NCBI RefSeq assembly: GCF_014836635.1 | Contig: NZ_JACSQL010000004.1 | Location: forward strand, 124,001 to 188,000 | Origin: Paenibacillus gallinarum | GTDB taxonomy: Bacteria > Bacillota > Bacilli > Paenibacillales > Paenibacillaceae | Length of the DNA: 64,000 nucleotides | Direction: 5' to 3' | In this document: in pieces, positions 45,189 to 53,735 of the stretch | Layout: each line of letters begins with the position of its first letter | How positions within the stretch are numbered: the first letter of the stretch is position 1 | Made by a program: the position numbers and the translations under genes | The notes under the pieces: generated by a model | The model's database searches: none | Seen by the model: the letters and a program-made list of their open reading frames with translations, nothing else | Told to the model about the DNA's origin: nothing

Positions 45189-46856
45189 GTGTATGTAGTT
45201 ACAGCAGATCAAATGAGAGAACTAGATGAGTATGTTATAGAATCTTGGGGTGTTCCCTCTGTTAGTCTGATGGAAAACGCAGGTAAGGCACTTGCAGAAG
45301 AAGTGCTCCATTTATGTCAGAACCGGCAGTCAAAAGAGCAGACTGTTAATGGAAACCCACTTATCTCTACTGAGGCAAGAGCAGCTTTTGATCGATGGAA
45401 GGGGACACGTGGCCAGATCAGTAACGATGCTGTACTCCGAGGCGAGAAAGTATGCGCAGAACACTGGTATATCCTTGTTGGAAAAGGAAATAACGGCGGG
45501 GATGGGCTGGTAGCTGCTCGCCACCTATGGGAAGCTGGGATCGGAATCACCCTAGTATTTGCCGGGTCTCCGAAGGAACTACGGGAAGAAGCTCTGCTTG
45601 AGTATCACACAGCTGAATCGATGGGGATTCCATCTATCCTATTTACAGGACAGGGAGATCTGACATTCGCTGGTGGAACAGGAATTATTGATGCCTTGCT
45701 CGGTACAGGAAGTAAAGGTGCTCCGCGAAATACGTATGCTTCTTTGATACAAGCAGCGAATGGGAGTGGATTGCCTATTATTTCGGCAGATATTCCGAGT
45801 GGACTGAATGCAGATACGGGGGCTCTCTATGAGCCGCATATCCGGGCAGAAATGACGGTGTGTTTCGCATTATTAAAGCGAGGTCTTACACAGTTTCCAG
45901 GCGCCGATGCCGCTGGGCATATTAAAGTACGTTCTGTCGGGATTCCGCCTCAGCTTGCAGAAGGACGATTTCGTGAGACCGTCTATTTACTTACAAAAGA
46001 TATATTGTCTGAGAAGCTAAAAGTGGATCTTACTCAAAGGCGAGCGGAAGATGGTCATAAAGGAACATATGGTCATGTACTGCTTGTGGCAGGCACGCTA
46101 GCGATGAGCGGTGCCGGACTGCTCAGTTGCCGGGCGGCACTGCGATCCGGTTCTGGGCTTGCTACATGGGCGCTGCCTTCCGAGCTGCTCCCGCATGTCA
46201 TTGGTGCAGTGCCTGAGCTCATGCTTGCCGCTGCGGCAGACGGTCCGCAAGGAACATGGAATAGAGTATCGGCGCAGAATATCATCAAGCTCGCAGAGAG
46301 TAGGGATGTCATCGCAATTGGCCCCGGACTGGGACGTTTTGAAGAGGATACAGCTTGGCTGAGTCAAATATATAAAGAGGTAGACCTACCTATGGTTATT
46401 GATGCGGATGGACTGAATATGTTGGCAGAGGGGGGCTTGGATTTCTTTGAACATAAAAGGTGTAGAAAAGCTCCCGTTATTCTGACACCACATCCAGGGG
46501 AAATGGCGCGTCTTGCCGGTGTGTCTACCAAAGAAATTCAGCAAAACCGAATAGATCATGCTTTGTCCTATTCAGCGAAAACGGGAGTAACGCTTGTTCT
46601 AAAAGGTTCCCGTACCGTGATTGCTACGCCCGAAGGGAATGCTTATATTAACATGACAGGTCATGCTGGGATGGGAACAGGCGGTACAGGAGATGCGCTG
46701 ACGGGAATCATAGCTGGTCTGCTCGCTCAGGGATACAGTGCAGAGCAAGCAGCTGTATTTGGGGTATACCAGCATGGCAAAGCCGGAGAGACCGCTGCAA
46801 TGATGCGGGCTCATCCAGCAGGAGTCATGGCGGGAGACCTCATCGAATATTTGTAA
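45189..46856 (+). CDS. nnr: Bifunctional NAD(P)H-hydrate repair enzyme (epimerase plus ADP-dependent dehydratase)
   Basis: A 555-residue fusion. Residues 1-220 are the NAD(P)HX epimerase (ADQMRELDEY, VGKGNNGGDGLVAARHL, DALLGTGSKG, SADIPSGLNADTG). About 245-555 is the dehydratase with a ribokinase-like fold (GHKGTYGHVLLVAG, AIGPGLGR, HPGEMARL, VLKGSRTVI and the catalytic GMGTGGTGDALTG). It repairs hydrated NADH and NADPH. An unusual insertion of about 40 residues (about 45-85) precedes the VGKGNNGG loop. GTG 45189 with AGGAGGAG 7 bases upstream is chosen; the longer frame to 45144 lies in the preceding terminator. Confidence 0.94.
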   Translation: MYVVTADQMRELDEYVIESWGVPSVSLMENAGKALAEEVLHLCQNRQSKEQTVNGNPLISTEARAAFDRWKGTRGQISNDAVLRGEKVCAEHWYILVGKGNNGGDGLVAARHLWEAGIGITLVFAGSPKELREEALLEYHTAESMGIPSILFTGQGDLTFAGGTGIIDALLGTGSKGAPRNTYASLIQAANGSGLPIISADIPSGLNADTGALYEPHIRAEMTVCFALLKRGLTQFPGADAAGHIKVRSVGIPPQLAEGRFRETVYLLTKDILSEKLKVDLTQRRAEDGHKGTYGHVLLVAGTLAMSGAGLLSCRAALRSGSGLATWALPSELLPHVIGAVPELMLAAAADGPQGTWNRVSAQNIIKLAESRDVIAIGPGLGRFEEDTAWLSQIYKEVDLPMVIDADGLNMLAEGGLDFFEHKRCRKAPVILTPHPGEMARLAGVSTKEIQQNRIDHALSYSAKTGVTLVLKGSRTVIATPEGNAYINMTGHAGMGTGGTGDALTGIIAGLLAQGYSAEQAAVFGVYQHGKAGETAAMMRAHPAGVMAGDLIEYL

Positions 46857-46908
46857 GTAAGAACGAAAGAGAAGTGATTCCTACGGGGGAATGATCCTAC
46901 TTCTTAGG

Positions 46909-46938
46909 TTGACAGTAAGGGGATTACATTGGTATTAT
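46909..46938 (+). promoter_or_regulatory. Sigma-A promoter of the FMN reductase gene
   Basis: TTGACA (46909-46914), 18-bp spacer, TATTAT (46933-46938), about 75 bp before the start. Confidence 0.65.
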
Positions 46939-47020
46939 TTTCTAATACCCATAAAAATAGTAGGATTTATTAGGATACAGTACAGCAACAATAAAAATAG
47001 ATACTAGAGGTGAATGAAGT

Positions 47021-47578
47021 ATGGCTAAAATTGCAGTGATTAATGGTAGTCCTTCTCTGACTTCAAGATTAAATGCAGTTATTGAATATGCAGAGCACGA
47101 GCTTAGAGAAGCTGGCTTTGAAGTAGATCGTATCAACGTGGCAGAGCTTCCTGCGGAAGATCTGATTCTAACTAAGTTTGAGAGTGAACATATTGTAAAA
47201 GCCAATGGGATCGTTGCTGAAGCGGATGCCGTGATTGTGGCAAGTCCGGTGTACAAGGCATCTTACACCGGTGTCCTTAAAACCTTTCTTGATCTTGTGC
47301 CTGAACGTGGTCTTGCCGGAAAAACCATCCTTCCTCTGTTCATCGGCGGAAGCCTGGCACACTTGCTGACTATCGATTATGCTTTGAAACCTGTTCTTTC
47401 TGTACTTGGCGCACGGCATATTCTTGCTGGAATTTATACAGTAGATGCTCAGGTAGCACGTAATGAGCAGGGCGGTCTCGATATTGCTCCTGAACTGTTA
47501 GCAAGGCTCCAATCGGGAATTCAAGAATTCACGGAAGAGATTCAGCTTCGTGAAACTCAAAAGAGTGTAAAAGGTTAA
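47021..47578 (+). CDS. ssuE: NADPH-dependent FMN reductase (SsuE-like)
   Basis: A 185-residue flavodoxin-like protein with the FMN phosphate loop VINGSPSLTSRLNAV and the SsuE signature SPVYKASYTGVLKTFLDLVPE, followed by PLFIGGSLAHLL. SsuE enzymes supply reduced FMN to sulfonate monooxygenases. No monooxygenase is adjacent, so it may serve a distant partner or reduce other acceptors. It has its own promoter and terminator. Confidence 0.85.
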   Translation: MAKIAVINGSPSLTSRLNAVIEYAEHELREAGFEVDRINVAELPAEDLILTKFESEHIVKANGIVAEADAVIVASPVYKASYTGVLKTFLDLVPERGLAGKTILPLFIGGSLAHLLTIDYALKPVLSVLGARHILAGIYTVDAQVARNEQGGLDIAPELLARLQSGIQEFTEEIQLRETQKSVKG

Positions 47579-47591
47579 TATGGATTATAGG

Positions 47592-47628
47592 AAAGAGCTA
47601 GCCGGATAAGCGGTAGGGCTCTTTTTTA
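47592..47628 (+). terminator. Intrinsic terminator of the FMN reductase gene
   Basis: AGAGC...CCG pairs with CGG...GCTCT, followed by TTTTT. Confidence 0.8.
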
Positions 47629-47675
47629 TAATAAGAATTAGCAGCAATCACACTACAAAAGCAACTGGTTATATA

Positions 47676-47684
47676 TGGTATAAT
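47676..47684 (+). promoter_or_regulatory. Extended -10 promoter of fosB
   Basis: TGGTATAAT, an extended -10 element (TGn plus TATAAT), lies about 36 bp before the coding start. No good -35 is visible, as is common with this type. Confidence 0.55.
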
Positions 47685-47719
47685 AGGTTTGTAATTTGTA
47701 TTGGAGGGGGAAATGACGA

Positions 47720-48139
47720 TTGAGTATTCAAGGAATTAACCATTTCTGTTTTTCTGTATCAGATCTTGCCAAATCAATTACATTTTACAAACACATTTTT
47801 GATGCTGAGATTGTACTTGAAGGCCGAAGATTGGCCTACTTTGATTTAAACGGGATATGGATCGCATTGAATCAGGAAGATGTCCTTCGTAACTTTACTG
47901 CCCCAACGTACACACATATTGCATTTACGGTAGATGAAGAAGATCTGCCGCCTCTGCGTCAGAAGCTGAACGAGGCTAATGCTAAAATTCTGCCAGGCCG
48001 TGAACGGGATGCAAAAGATAAAGAGTCCATTTATTTTCTGGATCCAGATGGACATATGTTTGAATTTCATACAGGTACTCTGGAAGATCGCTTGAACTTC
48101 TATAAAGAAGATAAACAACATATGACGTTTTACCGTTAA
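47720..48139 (+). CDS. fosB: FosB-type metallothiol transferase (fosfomycin-inactivating family)
   Basis: A 139-residue glyoxalase-fold enzyme. The metal ligands are His in GINHFCFSV, His in YTHIAFTV and Glu in FEFHTGTLEDRL. The block ILPGRERDAKDKESIYFLDPDGH is diagnostic of FosB. FosB enzymes add bacillithiol or cysteine to fosfomycin and occur as chromosomal genes in many Bacillales. The start is TTG; an ATG 7 bases upstream is out of frame. GGAGGGGG lies upstream. Confidence 0.92.
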   Translation: MSIQGINHFCFSVSDLAKSITFYKHIFDAEIVLEGRRLAYFDLNGIWIALNQEDVLRNFTAPTYTHIAFTVDEEDLPPLRQKLNEANAKILPGRERDAKDKESIYFLDPDGHMFEFHTGTLEDRLNFYKEDKQHMTFYR

Positions 48140-48172
48140 GAACGGCTACTTTTTATACAAGTAAATGAAACG

Positions 48173-48224
48173 AAAAGAACCCTATAAAGACACTTTACTA
48201 AGTGTCCATATAGGGTTCTTTTTT
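48173..48224. terminator. Bidirectional intrinsic terminator
   Basis: AAAAGAACCCTATA with AGACACTT pairs with AAGTGTC and TATAGGGTTCTTTT. It lies between the convergent fosB and nrd small-subunit genes. Confidence 0.92.
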
Positions 48225-48244
48225 CACTTCAGGAAGGAGCTATC

Positions 48245-49282
48245 TTATAGATCGTCAAATCCGTTGTCGTCTCCGACTTTACCGTAGTTACGGGATTTCG
48301 CTTCAAAGAAGTCCGTTTTTGTTGAGTTCAACGCATCATCAGAGAAAGGTTTGATCCAAGGCATACTGTTTACATCTACGCCGTCATATAATTTCTCAAG
48401 TCCCATGAGACGCAGACGTTTGTTTGCAGTGTATTTAATGTAATCTTCCAGTTCTTTCAGGTCGATACCGCGAACTTTACTGAGTGTATAGTGCGCCCAA
48501 TTGGTTTCCAGTTCAACCGCACGGTTAATCGTGCGATAGAGGTAGTCGCGATTTTCTTTGGTATCCAGTTCAGGGTAATCGGCAAGCAGCTGTTTGAACA
48601 CTTCGGCGAAGAAGTAGCAATGCTGGTTCTCATCCCGCTGAATATAAGAGATCATCTGACAAGTACCCATCATCTTCTGATCTCTTGCAAGATTGTAGAA
48701 GAAGGCAAACGTACTGTAGAAGAAGATTCCTTCTAGAATCAGATCTGCTACAAGCGCTTCGTAGAACGATTGAGGTGTTGGTTCATCACGGAAGTTCTGA
48801 TAGATATCTGAGATAAATCGGTTACGCTCTAAAAGAACAGGGTCATTTTTCCAGTATTCAAAAATCTCTTTCTGTTCATCCCAAGAAACCAAGGAAGAAA
48901 GAACATATGAATAGGACTGATTGTGAACGACTTCTTGCTGAGCAATAATCGCAGAGATCGCCTCAAGAGAGGAATCCGTCAAATATTCTCTTACGTCACC
49001 CACAAACATCGTTTGCATGGAATCGAGTACAGCGAGCAGACCGATGTTGATTTTGAAAGTACGCTGTTCTTCTGGATCAAGCTGTGGAAATTGCTGCGCA
49101 TCTTTGGACATTGGGATCTCATCTGCGATCCAGTAGTTCAATAAGAGTACTTTGTACAATTTATACATATGCGGCATCCGAATGTCATTCCAGTTCAGGA
49201 TCCCGGAGCTTTCTCCGTTAATGATACGTGTTGATTTATTTGGCGCTTCTGTATTGAAAATATTTTGGACTTTCATGGTCAT
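48245..49282 (-). CDS. nrdB: Ribonucleotide reductase small subunit (class I)
   Basis: A 345-residue ferritin-like subunit that carries the radical cofactor. The metal ligands are Asp in LLAVLDSMQ, Glu and His in QQEVVHNQSY, Glu in LILEGIFF, and Glu and His in QRDENQHCYFF. The radical Tyr is at the expected position, seven residues after the first Glu (EVVHNQSY). It works with the large subunit encoded 12 bp upstream. The C-terminal tail (DNGFDDL) would bind the large subunit. Naming as NrdB rather than NrdF is based on length. Confidence 0.95.
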   Translation of the reverse strand: MTMKVQNIFNTEAPNKSTRIINGESSGILNWNDIRMPHMYKLYKVLLLNYWIADEIPMSKDAQQFPQLDPEEQRTFKINIGLLAVLDSMQTMFVGDVREYLTDSSLEAISAIIAQQEVVHNQSYSYVLSSLVSWDEQKEIFEYWKNDPVLLERNRFISDIYQNFRDEPTPQSFYEALVADLILEGIFFYSTFAFFYNLARDQKMMGTCQMISYIQRDENQHCYFFAEVFKQLLADYPELDTKENRDYLYRTINRAVELETNWAHYTLSKVRGIDLKELEDYIKYTANKRLRLMGLEKLYDGVDVNSMPWIKPFSDDALNSTKTDFFEAKSRNYGKVGDDNGFDDL

Positions 49283-49294
49283 GATACTTCCTCC

Positions 49295-51631
49295 TTAAGA
49301 TTCGCAAGATTCACATTCGTTCTCAATCGTGAGTGCACGGCTTCGTACATAGTAAGTGGATTTAATACCCGCTTTCCATGCATGAAGGTGAAGTTCCAGG
49401 AATTCTTTTGCCCGAATATCAGGGCGAACGTACAGGTTAAAGCTTTGTGCTTGGTCAATGTGGCGCTGGCGTGCAGAAGCCATATTAATGGAAGCATGTT
49501 GATCCAAGTTAAATGCCGTTTTGTAATACCAAATCGTTTTTTCGGAAAGATCTGGCGCCGGGTTCGCGATTTTGTAAGTTGTTTTCTCTTCATAAGAGAG
49601 AAGTTCGTACAGTGGATCGATACTAGCGGTAGAACCAGCAATGATGGAAGTCGATGCATTTGGAGCAATCGCCATCATCCAAGCATTCCGCACCCCATGT
49701 TCTTTAACTTCAGCAGCAAGCTCATTCCACTGTGCTGTCGTTACAAATTTGCCTTCACGAGATCCATCCGTATAGTTACGTTGTGTGAAGTAGTTGCCAT
49801 TTTCCCAATCAGAGCCTTCAAACTTCGGATATTTTCCTTTTTCTTTGGCAATTTCCATACTGGATTTGATGGCAAGATAGCTGATTTTTTCGTACAGATT
49901 ATCATTGTATGTGACTGCTTCTTCCGATTCCCAGCGAATGCCTTCGAGAGCAAGCAGATGATGAAGTCCGAATGTACCGAGACCAATCGCACGATACTGA
50001 CTGTTTGTATATTGTGCTTGCAACACTTGAATGTTATTGATGTCAATTACATTATCGAGCATACGCATTTGAATCGGAATCAAACGATCCAGCACATCAT
50101 TTGGTACAGCGCGAGCAAGATGAATGGAGTTCAGGTTACATACAACGAAGTCGCCTGGTTTTTTGGTAATTATAATCCGTGTCTCTCCATCTTTCGTAAC
50201 CAGTTCTTCTTGTTCGATAACTGTAGCTGATTGGTTCTGCATAATTTCCGTACAGAGGTTGGATGAGTAGATCATTCCGCTGTGACGGTTTGGATTCGCA
50301 CGGTTTACGGTATCGCGATAGAACATGTACGGTGTACCCGTCTCAAGCTGAGACTTCATTACACGTTTCATAATATCAATCGCAGGGAGCGTAATCCGGG
50401 ACAATTCCGGGTGATTCGATGCTTCTTCATATTTATCACGGAACGAGCCTTTGCCGAATTCTTCATCATAGAAGTCTTCGAGTCCGAGGGCACGGCCATG
50501 TTTGTCTTTCCAGCCCATCACTTTTTTCACTTCATGAGGGTCGAACAAGTTCCATTCTCCGCGCTGTTCTACACGTTCCATGAACAAGTCGGGAATTGTG
50601 ATGCCGTGGAAAATATCATGTGCACGCATCCGCTCGTCACCGTTATTCAGTTTCAAATCAAGGAACGCTAAAATATCTTTATGGAATACATCAAGATAGA
50701 CAGCGATAGCGCCTTTACGTGTACCCAGTTGGTCTACGCTTACGGCAGTATTATTCAGCTGGCGAATCCAAGGGATGACACCTGAGCTGGTGTTTTTGTG
50801 TCCGCGGATATCAGAACCTCTAGAGCGAACTTTACCTAGGTAAACACCGATACCGCCGCCCATTTTACTTAGGCGTGCTACGTCTGTATTGGAGTCGAAA
50901 ATACCTTCAAGCGAGTCATCAACAGTGTCGATGAAGCAGCTGGAGAGTTGTCCTGCTACTTTTTTACCTGCATTAGATAAGGTTGGTGTAGCTGCTGTCA
51001 TGTACAGGTTACTCATTGCCCAGTAAGCTTCTTTAACAAGCTCCACTCGTTTTTCTTCTGGTTCTTTGTGCATCAGATACATGGCGATAACCATATATCG
51101 CTCTTGCGGAAGTTCCATTACTTTTCCATCAAAATCATGTGCGAGGTAACGCTCTGTCAGCGTAAGGAGTCCGATGTAATCAAACAACAAGTCATTTCTC
51201 GGTTCAATCGTGCGTCCAAGATCTTCAATTTGTTCTTTGGTGTAGCATTCTAGCAGTTCTTCGCGGTAGATGCCTTTTTTGACCATACTGGCGATCAGGG
51301 GCTGAAAAGCACCATAAGGCTTATCTGTATATGCTTTGTATCTGCGATTATTCGCAGCTTTTTTATATAAAGAAGTGAGCAGCGAACGGGCTGCAGCGAA
51401 CTTCCAGTTAGGTTCTTCTTTAGTTACAAGTTCAAGGGCGGACATAGAGAAGGCACTACTAATCTCTTCACCGGAAACTTCTTCACGGCGGAGTTTGGAA
51501 TTTACACCGCGTAAGAGTTTTTCTTTGTCGAGCATAGGGAGATCTGCCAGGATACGATCTGCATATGTAGAGATACGATTTTCGTCAAATTCGAGTTGAC
51601 GGTTGTTTGGTTTGGAAACGACTTGTGGCAT
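49295..51631 (-). CDS. nrdA: Ribonucleotide reductase large subunit (class I)
   Basis: A 778-residue catalytic subunit that makes deoxyribonucleotides. It has an ATP-cone-like N-terminal region (about 1-95), the redox Cys in GQLSSCFIDT, the thiyl-radical site in SSNLCTEIMQNQ, the segment NLNSIHLARAV and the C-terminal shuttle CESC in ENECESCES. The ATP cone suggests dATP feedback control of overall activity. It is first in a two-gene operon with the small subunit. I could not see NrdR boxes upstream; instead there is a hairpin-rich leader. Confidence 0.95.
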   Translation of the reverse strand: MPQVVSKPNNRQLEFDENRISTYADRILADLPMLDKEKLLRGVNSKLRREEVSGEEISSAFSMSALELVTKEEPNWKFAAARSLLTSLYKKAANNRRYKAYTDKPYGAFQPLIASMVKKGIYREELLECYTKEQIEDLGRTIEPRNDLLFDYIGLLTLTERYLAHDFDGKVMELPQERYMVIAMYLMHKEPEEKRVELVKEAYWAMSNLYMTAATPTLSNAGKKVAGQLSSCFIDTVDDSLEGIFDSNTDVARLSKMGGGIGVYLGKVRSRGSDIRGHKNTSSGVIPWIRQLNNTAVSVDQLGTRKGAIAVYLDVFHKDILAFLDLKLNNGDERMRAHDIFHGITIPDLFMERVEQRGEWNLFDPHEVKKVMGWKDKHGRALGLEDFYDEEFGKGSFRDKYEEASNHPELSRITLPAIDIMKRVMKSQLETGTPYMFYRDTVNRANPNRHSGMIYSSNLCTEIMQNQSATVIEQEELVTKDGETRIIITKKPGDFVVCNLNSIHLARAVPNDVLDRLIPIQMRMLDNVIDINNIQVLQAQYTNSQYRAIGLGTFGLHHLLALEGIRWESEEAVTYNDNLYEKISYLAIKSSMEIAKEKGKYPKFEGSDWENGNYFTQRNYTDGSREGKFVTTAQWNELAAEVKEHGVRNAWMMAIAPNASTSIIAGSTASIDPLYELLSYEEKTTYKIANPAPDLSEKTIWYYKTAFNLDQHASINMASARQRHIDQAQSFNLYVRPDIRAKEFLELHLHAWKAGIKSTYYVRSRALTIENECESCES

Positions 51632-51719
51632 GGAGAGCCCTCGCTTTCTTCTTCAAAATAATAGATATAAAAATGTTAAGTCCCATTACATTTGCGGATG
51701 GACTTTACATGCTGTCAAC

Positions 51720-51912
51720 CTTTTTCACAAAATTGAACAAGTCCGACTGAAAAAAGAGCCTGACTTTCCATAAGATTGAAAAAACCAGGCTATAAACCAG
51801 CCTATTTTTTTCACAAGATTGAACAAGTCCGGCTTTAAAAAAAGCCGGATTTGTTCAATCAAACAAAAAGCATTTCCCAACCCAAAGGTCAGATAAATGC
51901 CAATAAACCTTT
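51720..51912 (-). promoter_or_regulatory. Multi-hairpin leader upstream of the nrd operon
   Basis: Read on the minus strand, AAAGGT (51912-51907) can pair with ACCTTT (51889-51884), or GCATTT (51900-51895) with AAATGC (51875-51870) followed by TTTTT: exclusive or pseudoknotted pairings. Next is a 20-bp hairpin (51860-51841 with 51836-51817, one mismatch). Then AGCCTG/CAGGCT (51791-51757) is followed by TTTTTT. Part of it is a diverged 86-bp duplication (51721-51760 resembles 51807-51846). Confidence 0.55.
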
Positions 51913-52347
51913 ATTTCCCGGCTGCTATCCACCCATCATCTCACGATGAATCGGTAAAAAGGAGCACTGATGTTGTGTAAGAAAAACAATAAAAACAAAC
52001 TTTGTCAATTACATTCTTCTTTTAGGCCGATGCCAATAGTTTGTAATAGATCGGGGTTTTTCCTATTAAAAATAACTTGACAAAAATAATAGTGTTGTTT
52101 TCGCCGAATTTAGCTGTCACACTACATTTGGATATGTATATAAACAGTACCCCAATATATTGTGTTTGTAAACAGTCTAGTAACATTGAAATGCAATTGC
52201 GATTATAGCAAAAAAGCCGAGATACCGCAAAGGAAAAGGGATGGAGGATTTGTGTCCAACCTCTAAAAAATTTTTTTGTGCGTGGTTTCGACATGATACA
52301 ATATGCTTATCGTTTATAAGGGGATAATCTAAAAGGAGGTTTGTTGA
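51913..52347. other. AT-rich intergenic region, mostly unexplained
   Basis: It lies between the nrd leader and the thiamine-binding gene. A 36-codon ORF at 51970-52080 has AAGGAG upstream but no recognisable family. A possible -10 (TACAAT near 52298) and the ribosome site AAAGGAGG (before 52348) belong to the gene that follows. I see no RNA gene here. Confidence 0.5.
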
Positions 52348-52650
52348 ATGGCAATAGCAGAAGTAACAATTATTCCGATCGGAACGGGAAGTACGAGTCT
52401 TAGCAGTTACGTTGCTGAACTGCAACAAGTGCTTGCTGAGCAACCTGGCATTACCTACGAACTAACATCAATGAGCACGATTATTGAAGGTGATATTTCA
52501 GATGTACTCGCTGCGATTGCAGTGCTGCACGAGACCCCTTTTGCAAGCGGAGCTCAGCGCGTCTCCACCTCTGTCAAAATTGATGACCGAAGAGACCGGG
52601 TATCATCCAGTAGGCAAAAACTGCAGTCTGTCAGAGAGAAACTCCAATAA
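52348..52650 (+). CDS. MTH1187/YqgV-family thiamine-binding protein
   Basis: A 100-residue ferredoxin-like protein with the family pattern EVTIIPIGTGSTSLSSYVAE, YELTSMSTIIEGD and RVSTSVKIDDRRD. Members form tetramers that bind thiamine or related small ligands in the cytoplasm. It has AAAGGAGG 9 bases before the ATG. No other thiamine gene is nearby. Confidence 0.9.
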   Translation: MAIAEVTIIPIGTGSTSLSSYVAELQQVLAEQPGITYELTSMSTIIEGDISDVLAAIAVLHETPFASGAQRVSTSVKIDDRRDRVSSSRQKLQSVREKLQ

Positions 52651-52752
52651 AGGAGAACCACAGTTTCCTTATATGTCCAATATCTAAACGTGGCTTCATG
52701 AGCCCAATTCTTACCTTTTCCCCTTTGAACCCAGTCATCTTTGCGAAAGAAG

Positions 52753-52761
52753 CATAAGATA
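52753..52761 (+). promoter_or_regulatory. SigK-like -10 element before the first yjcZ-type gene
   Basis: CATAAGATA fits CATANNNTA, 40 bp before the ATG. A matching CATAAGTTA lies 39 bp before the second yjcZ-type gene (54979-54987). The -35 AC is not clear in either. Confidence 0.45.
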
Positions 52762-52792
52762 CACTGTACCAAAGGAAAAAGGAGGAATTACA

Positions 52793-52987
52793 ATGAGTGA
52801 AGTTGGATACGGAAGTTATGGTGGAGGAAACTATGGCGGTGGAAACTACGGTGGTGGAAACTACGGCGGTGGAAGCTGTGATGGAGGAAGTTACGGTGGA
52901 TTTGGTGGAGGTTTTACATCCACAGCTGGGATCCTCGTATTGTTCATCCTTTTGGTAATCATCTCTAAAGCATTTATGTCTTACTAA
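52793..52987 (+). CDS. YjcZ-type glycine-rich small spore protein
   Basis: A 64-residue protein. The first 40 residues are Gly/Tyr/Asn-rich with a repeated GGGNY unit, followed by one hydrophobic C-terminal helix (AGILVLFILLVIISKAF). This is the layout of the YjcZ family, small membrane-associated proteins made during sporulation. Two relatives with the same helix are encoded at 55018 and 55342. AAGGAGG precedes the ATG. Confidence 0.85.
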   Translation: MSEVGYGSYGGGNYGGGNYGGGNYGGGSCDGGSYGGFGGGFTSTAGILVLFILLVIISKAFMSY

Positions 52988-53011
52988 AATTTGATTATGT
53001 CTTTCCCGGAG

Positions 53012-53043
53012 CCCGTTCTGCTATTTGCAGAATGGGTTTTTTT
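53012..53043 (+). terminator. Intrinsic terminator
   Basis: CCCGTTCTG pairs with CAGAATGGG (one G-T pair), followed by TTTTTTT. Confidence 0.9.
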
Positions 53044-53126
53044 ATTGAAGCGAGCTGAACTTTGTCCGATGGATGTGGGAGCTGTACAGCATTAAGAAGA
53101 CAGTCTGAAATAAACGATGGTAAGAC

Positions 53127-53155
53127 TTGATTCAGATCTGCTTCTGTGCTAGATT
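53127..53155 (+). promoter_or_regulatory. Promoter of the guanidine riboswitch transcript
   Basis: TTGATT (53127-53132), 17-bp spacer, TAGATT (53150-53155), just upstream of the aptamer. Confidence 0.55.
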
Positions 53156-53171
53156 ATAGGGAATTCAATAA

Positions 53172-53321
53172 GAGAAAAGTTTTCTAGGGTTCCGCAGATG
53201 AGGAAAAATGATCTGGACTGGTCCGAGGGAAAACGCACGAATATAGTAGGATTCGTGTTATCACGGAGGGACAAAAGCCCGGGAGATCTTGTCATTATGA
53301 CGAGTCTCCCGGGCTTTTTTT
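53172..53321 (+). promoter_or_regulatory. Guanidine-I (ykkC) riboswitch with terminator
   Basis: The conserved ykkC core blocks appear in order: CTAGGGTTCCGCA, CTGGTCCGAGGG, AAACGCAC, then CACGGAGGGACAAAAGCCCGG. The last block also starts a perfect terminator stem (GCCCGGGAGA with TCTCCCGGGC) followed by TTTTTTT at 53315. Guanidine binding would hold the 5' half of this stem in the aptamer and allow read-through into the exporter genes. The downstream gene pair is the classical target of this class. Confidence 0.95.
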
Positions 53322-53395
53322 GTTTCAGTATTTGTATGAATCCTCCGGATATTTTCTTGTTAAGGATTAATCCATCAACAGAAAGGATGAAGAAA

Positions 53396-53734
53396 ATGAA
53401 CTCAAACTGGCTAAAGGTGCTAACAGCTGTAATCTTTGAAATTGGCTGGGCTTCAGGTCTTAAACATGCAGAGCTTTGGTGGGAGTGGGGCGCAACAGCC
53501 ATAGCTATCTTTCTAAGTTTCTATTTACTTATCTCTGCGACCCGAGTTTTGCCTGTGGGAACAGCCTATGCCATCTTTGTCGGACTAGGTACGGTAGGGA
53601 CGATGCTCGTTGATGTCTTGATTTTCGGCGTGGATCTGAATGCTGGGAAAATTCTATTCGTGATCACACTGCTTACAGGTGTTGTAGGTTTGAAACTTGT
53701 AACTAAAGATCATGAAAAAAAGGAGGTCTCTTAA
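53396..53734 (+). CDS. ykkC: SMR-family guanidinium exporter subunit, YkkC-like
   Basis: A 112-residue protein with four helices. The essential Glu is in VIFEIGWASGLKHA (Glu14 region), and a conserved PVGTAYAIFVGLGTVGT segment follows. It pairs with the next gene as an asymmetric small multidrug resistance dimer. Length matches Bacillus subtilis YkkC. Because the guanidine-I riboswitch controls it, guanidinium is the likely substrate. ATG 53396 has AAAGG 9 bases upstream. Confidence 0.93.
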   Translation: MNSNWLKVLTAVIFEIGWASGLKHAELWWEWGATAIAIFLSFYLLISATRVLPVGTAYAIFVGLGTVGTMLVDVLIFGVDLNAGKILFVITLLTGVVGLKLVTKDHEKKEVS

Positions 53735-53735
53735 T

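Noticed and set aside
51870-51960. Cobalamin riboswitch upstream of nrd because of an AGCCGGGAAA segment on the minus strand
   Set aside because: The B12 box and the other conserved blocks are absent.
51970-52080. 36-codon ORF with AAGGAG upstream (Lys/Asn/Cys-rich start)
   Set aside because: No family likeness, biased only by AT-rich DNA, and no promoter or terminator of its own.
52022-52443. Minus-strand ORFs of about 90 codons over the thiamine-binding gene promoter
   Set aside because: They overlap the promoter and start of a well-supported gene and have no ribosome site or family likeness.
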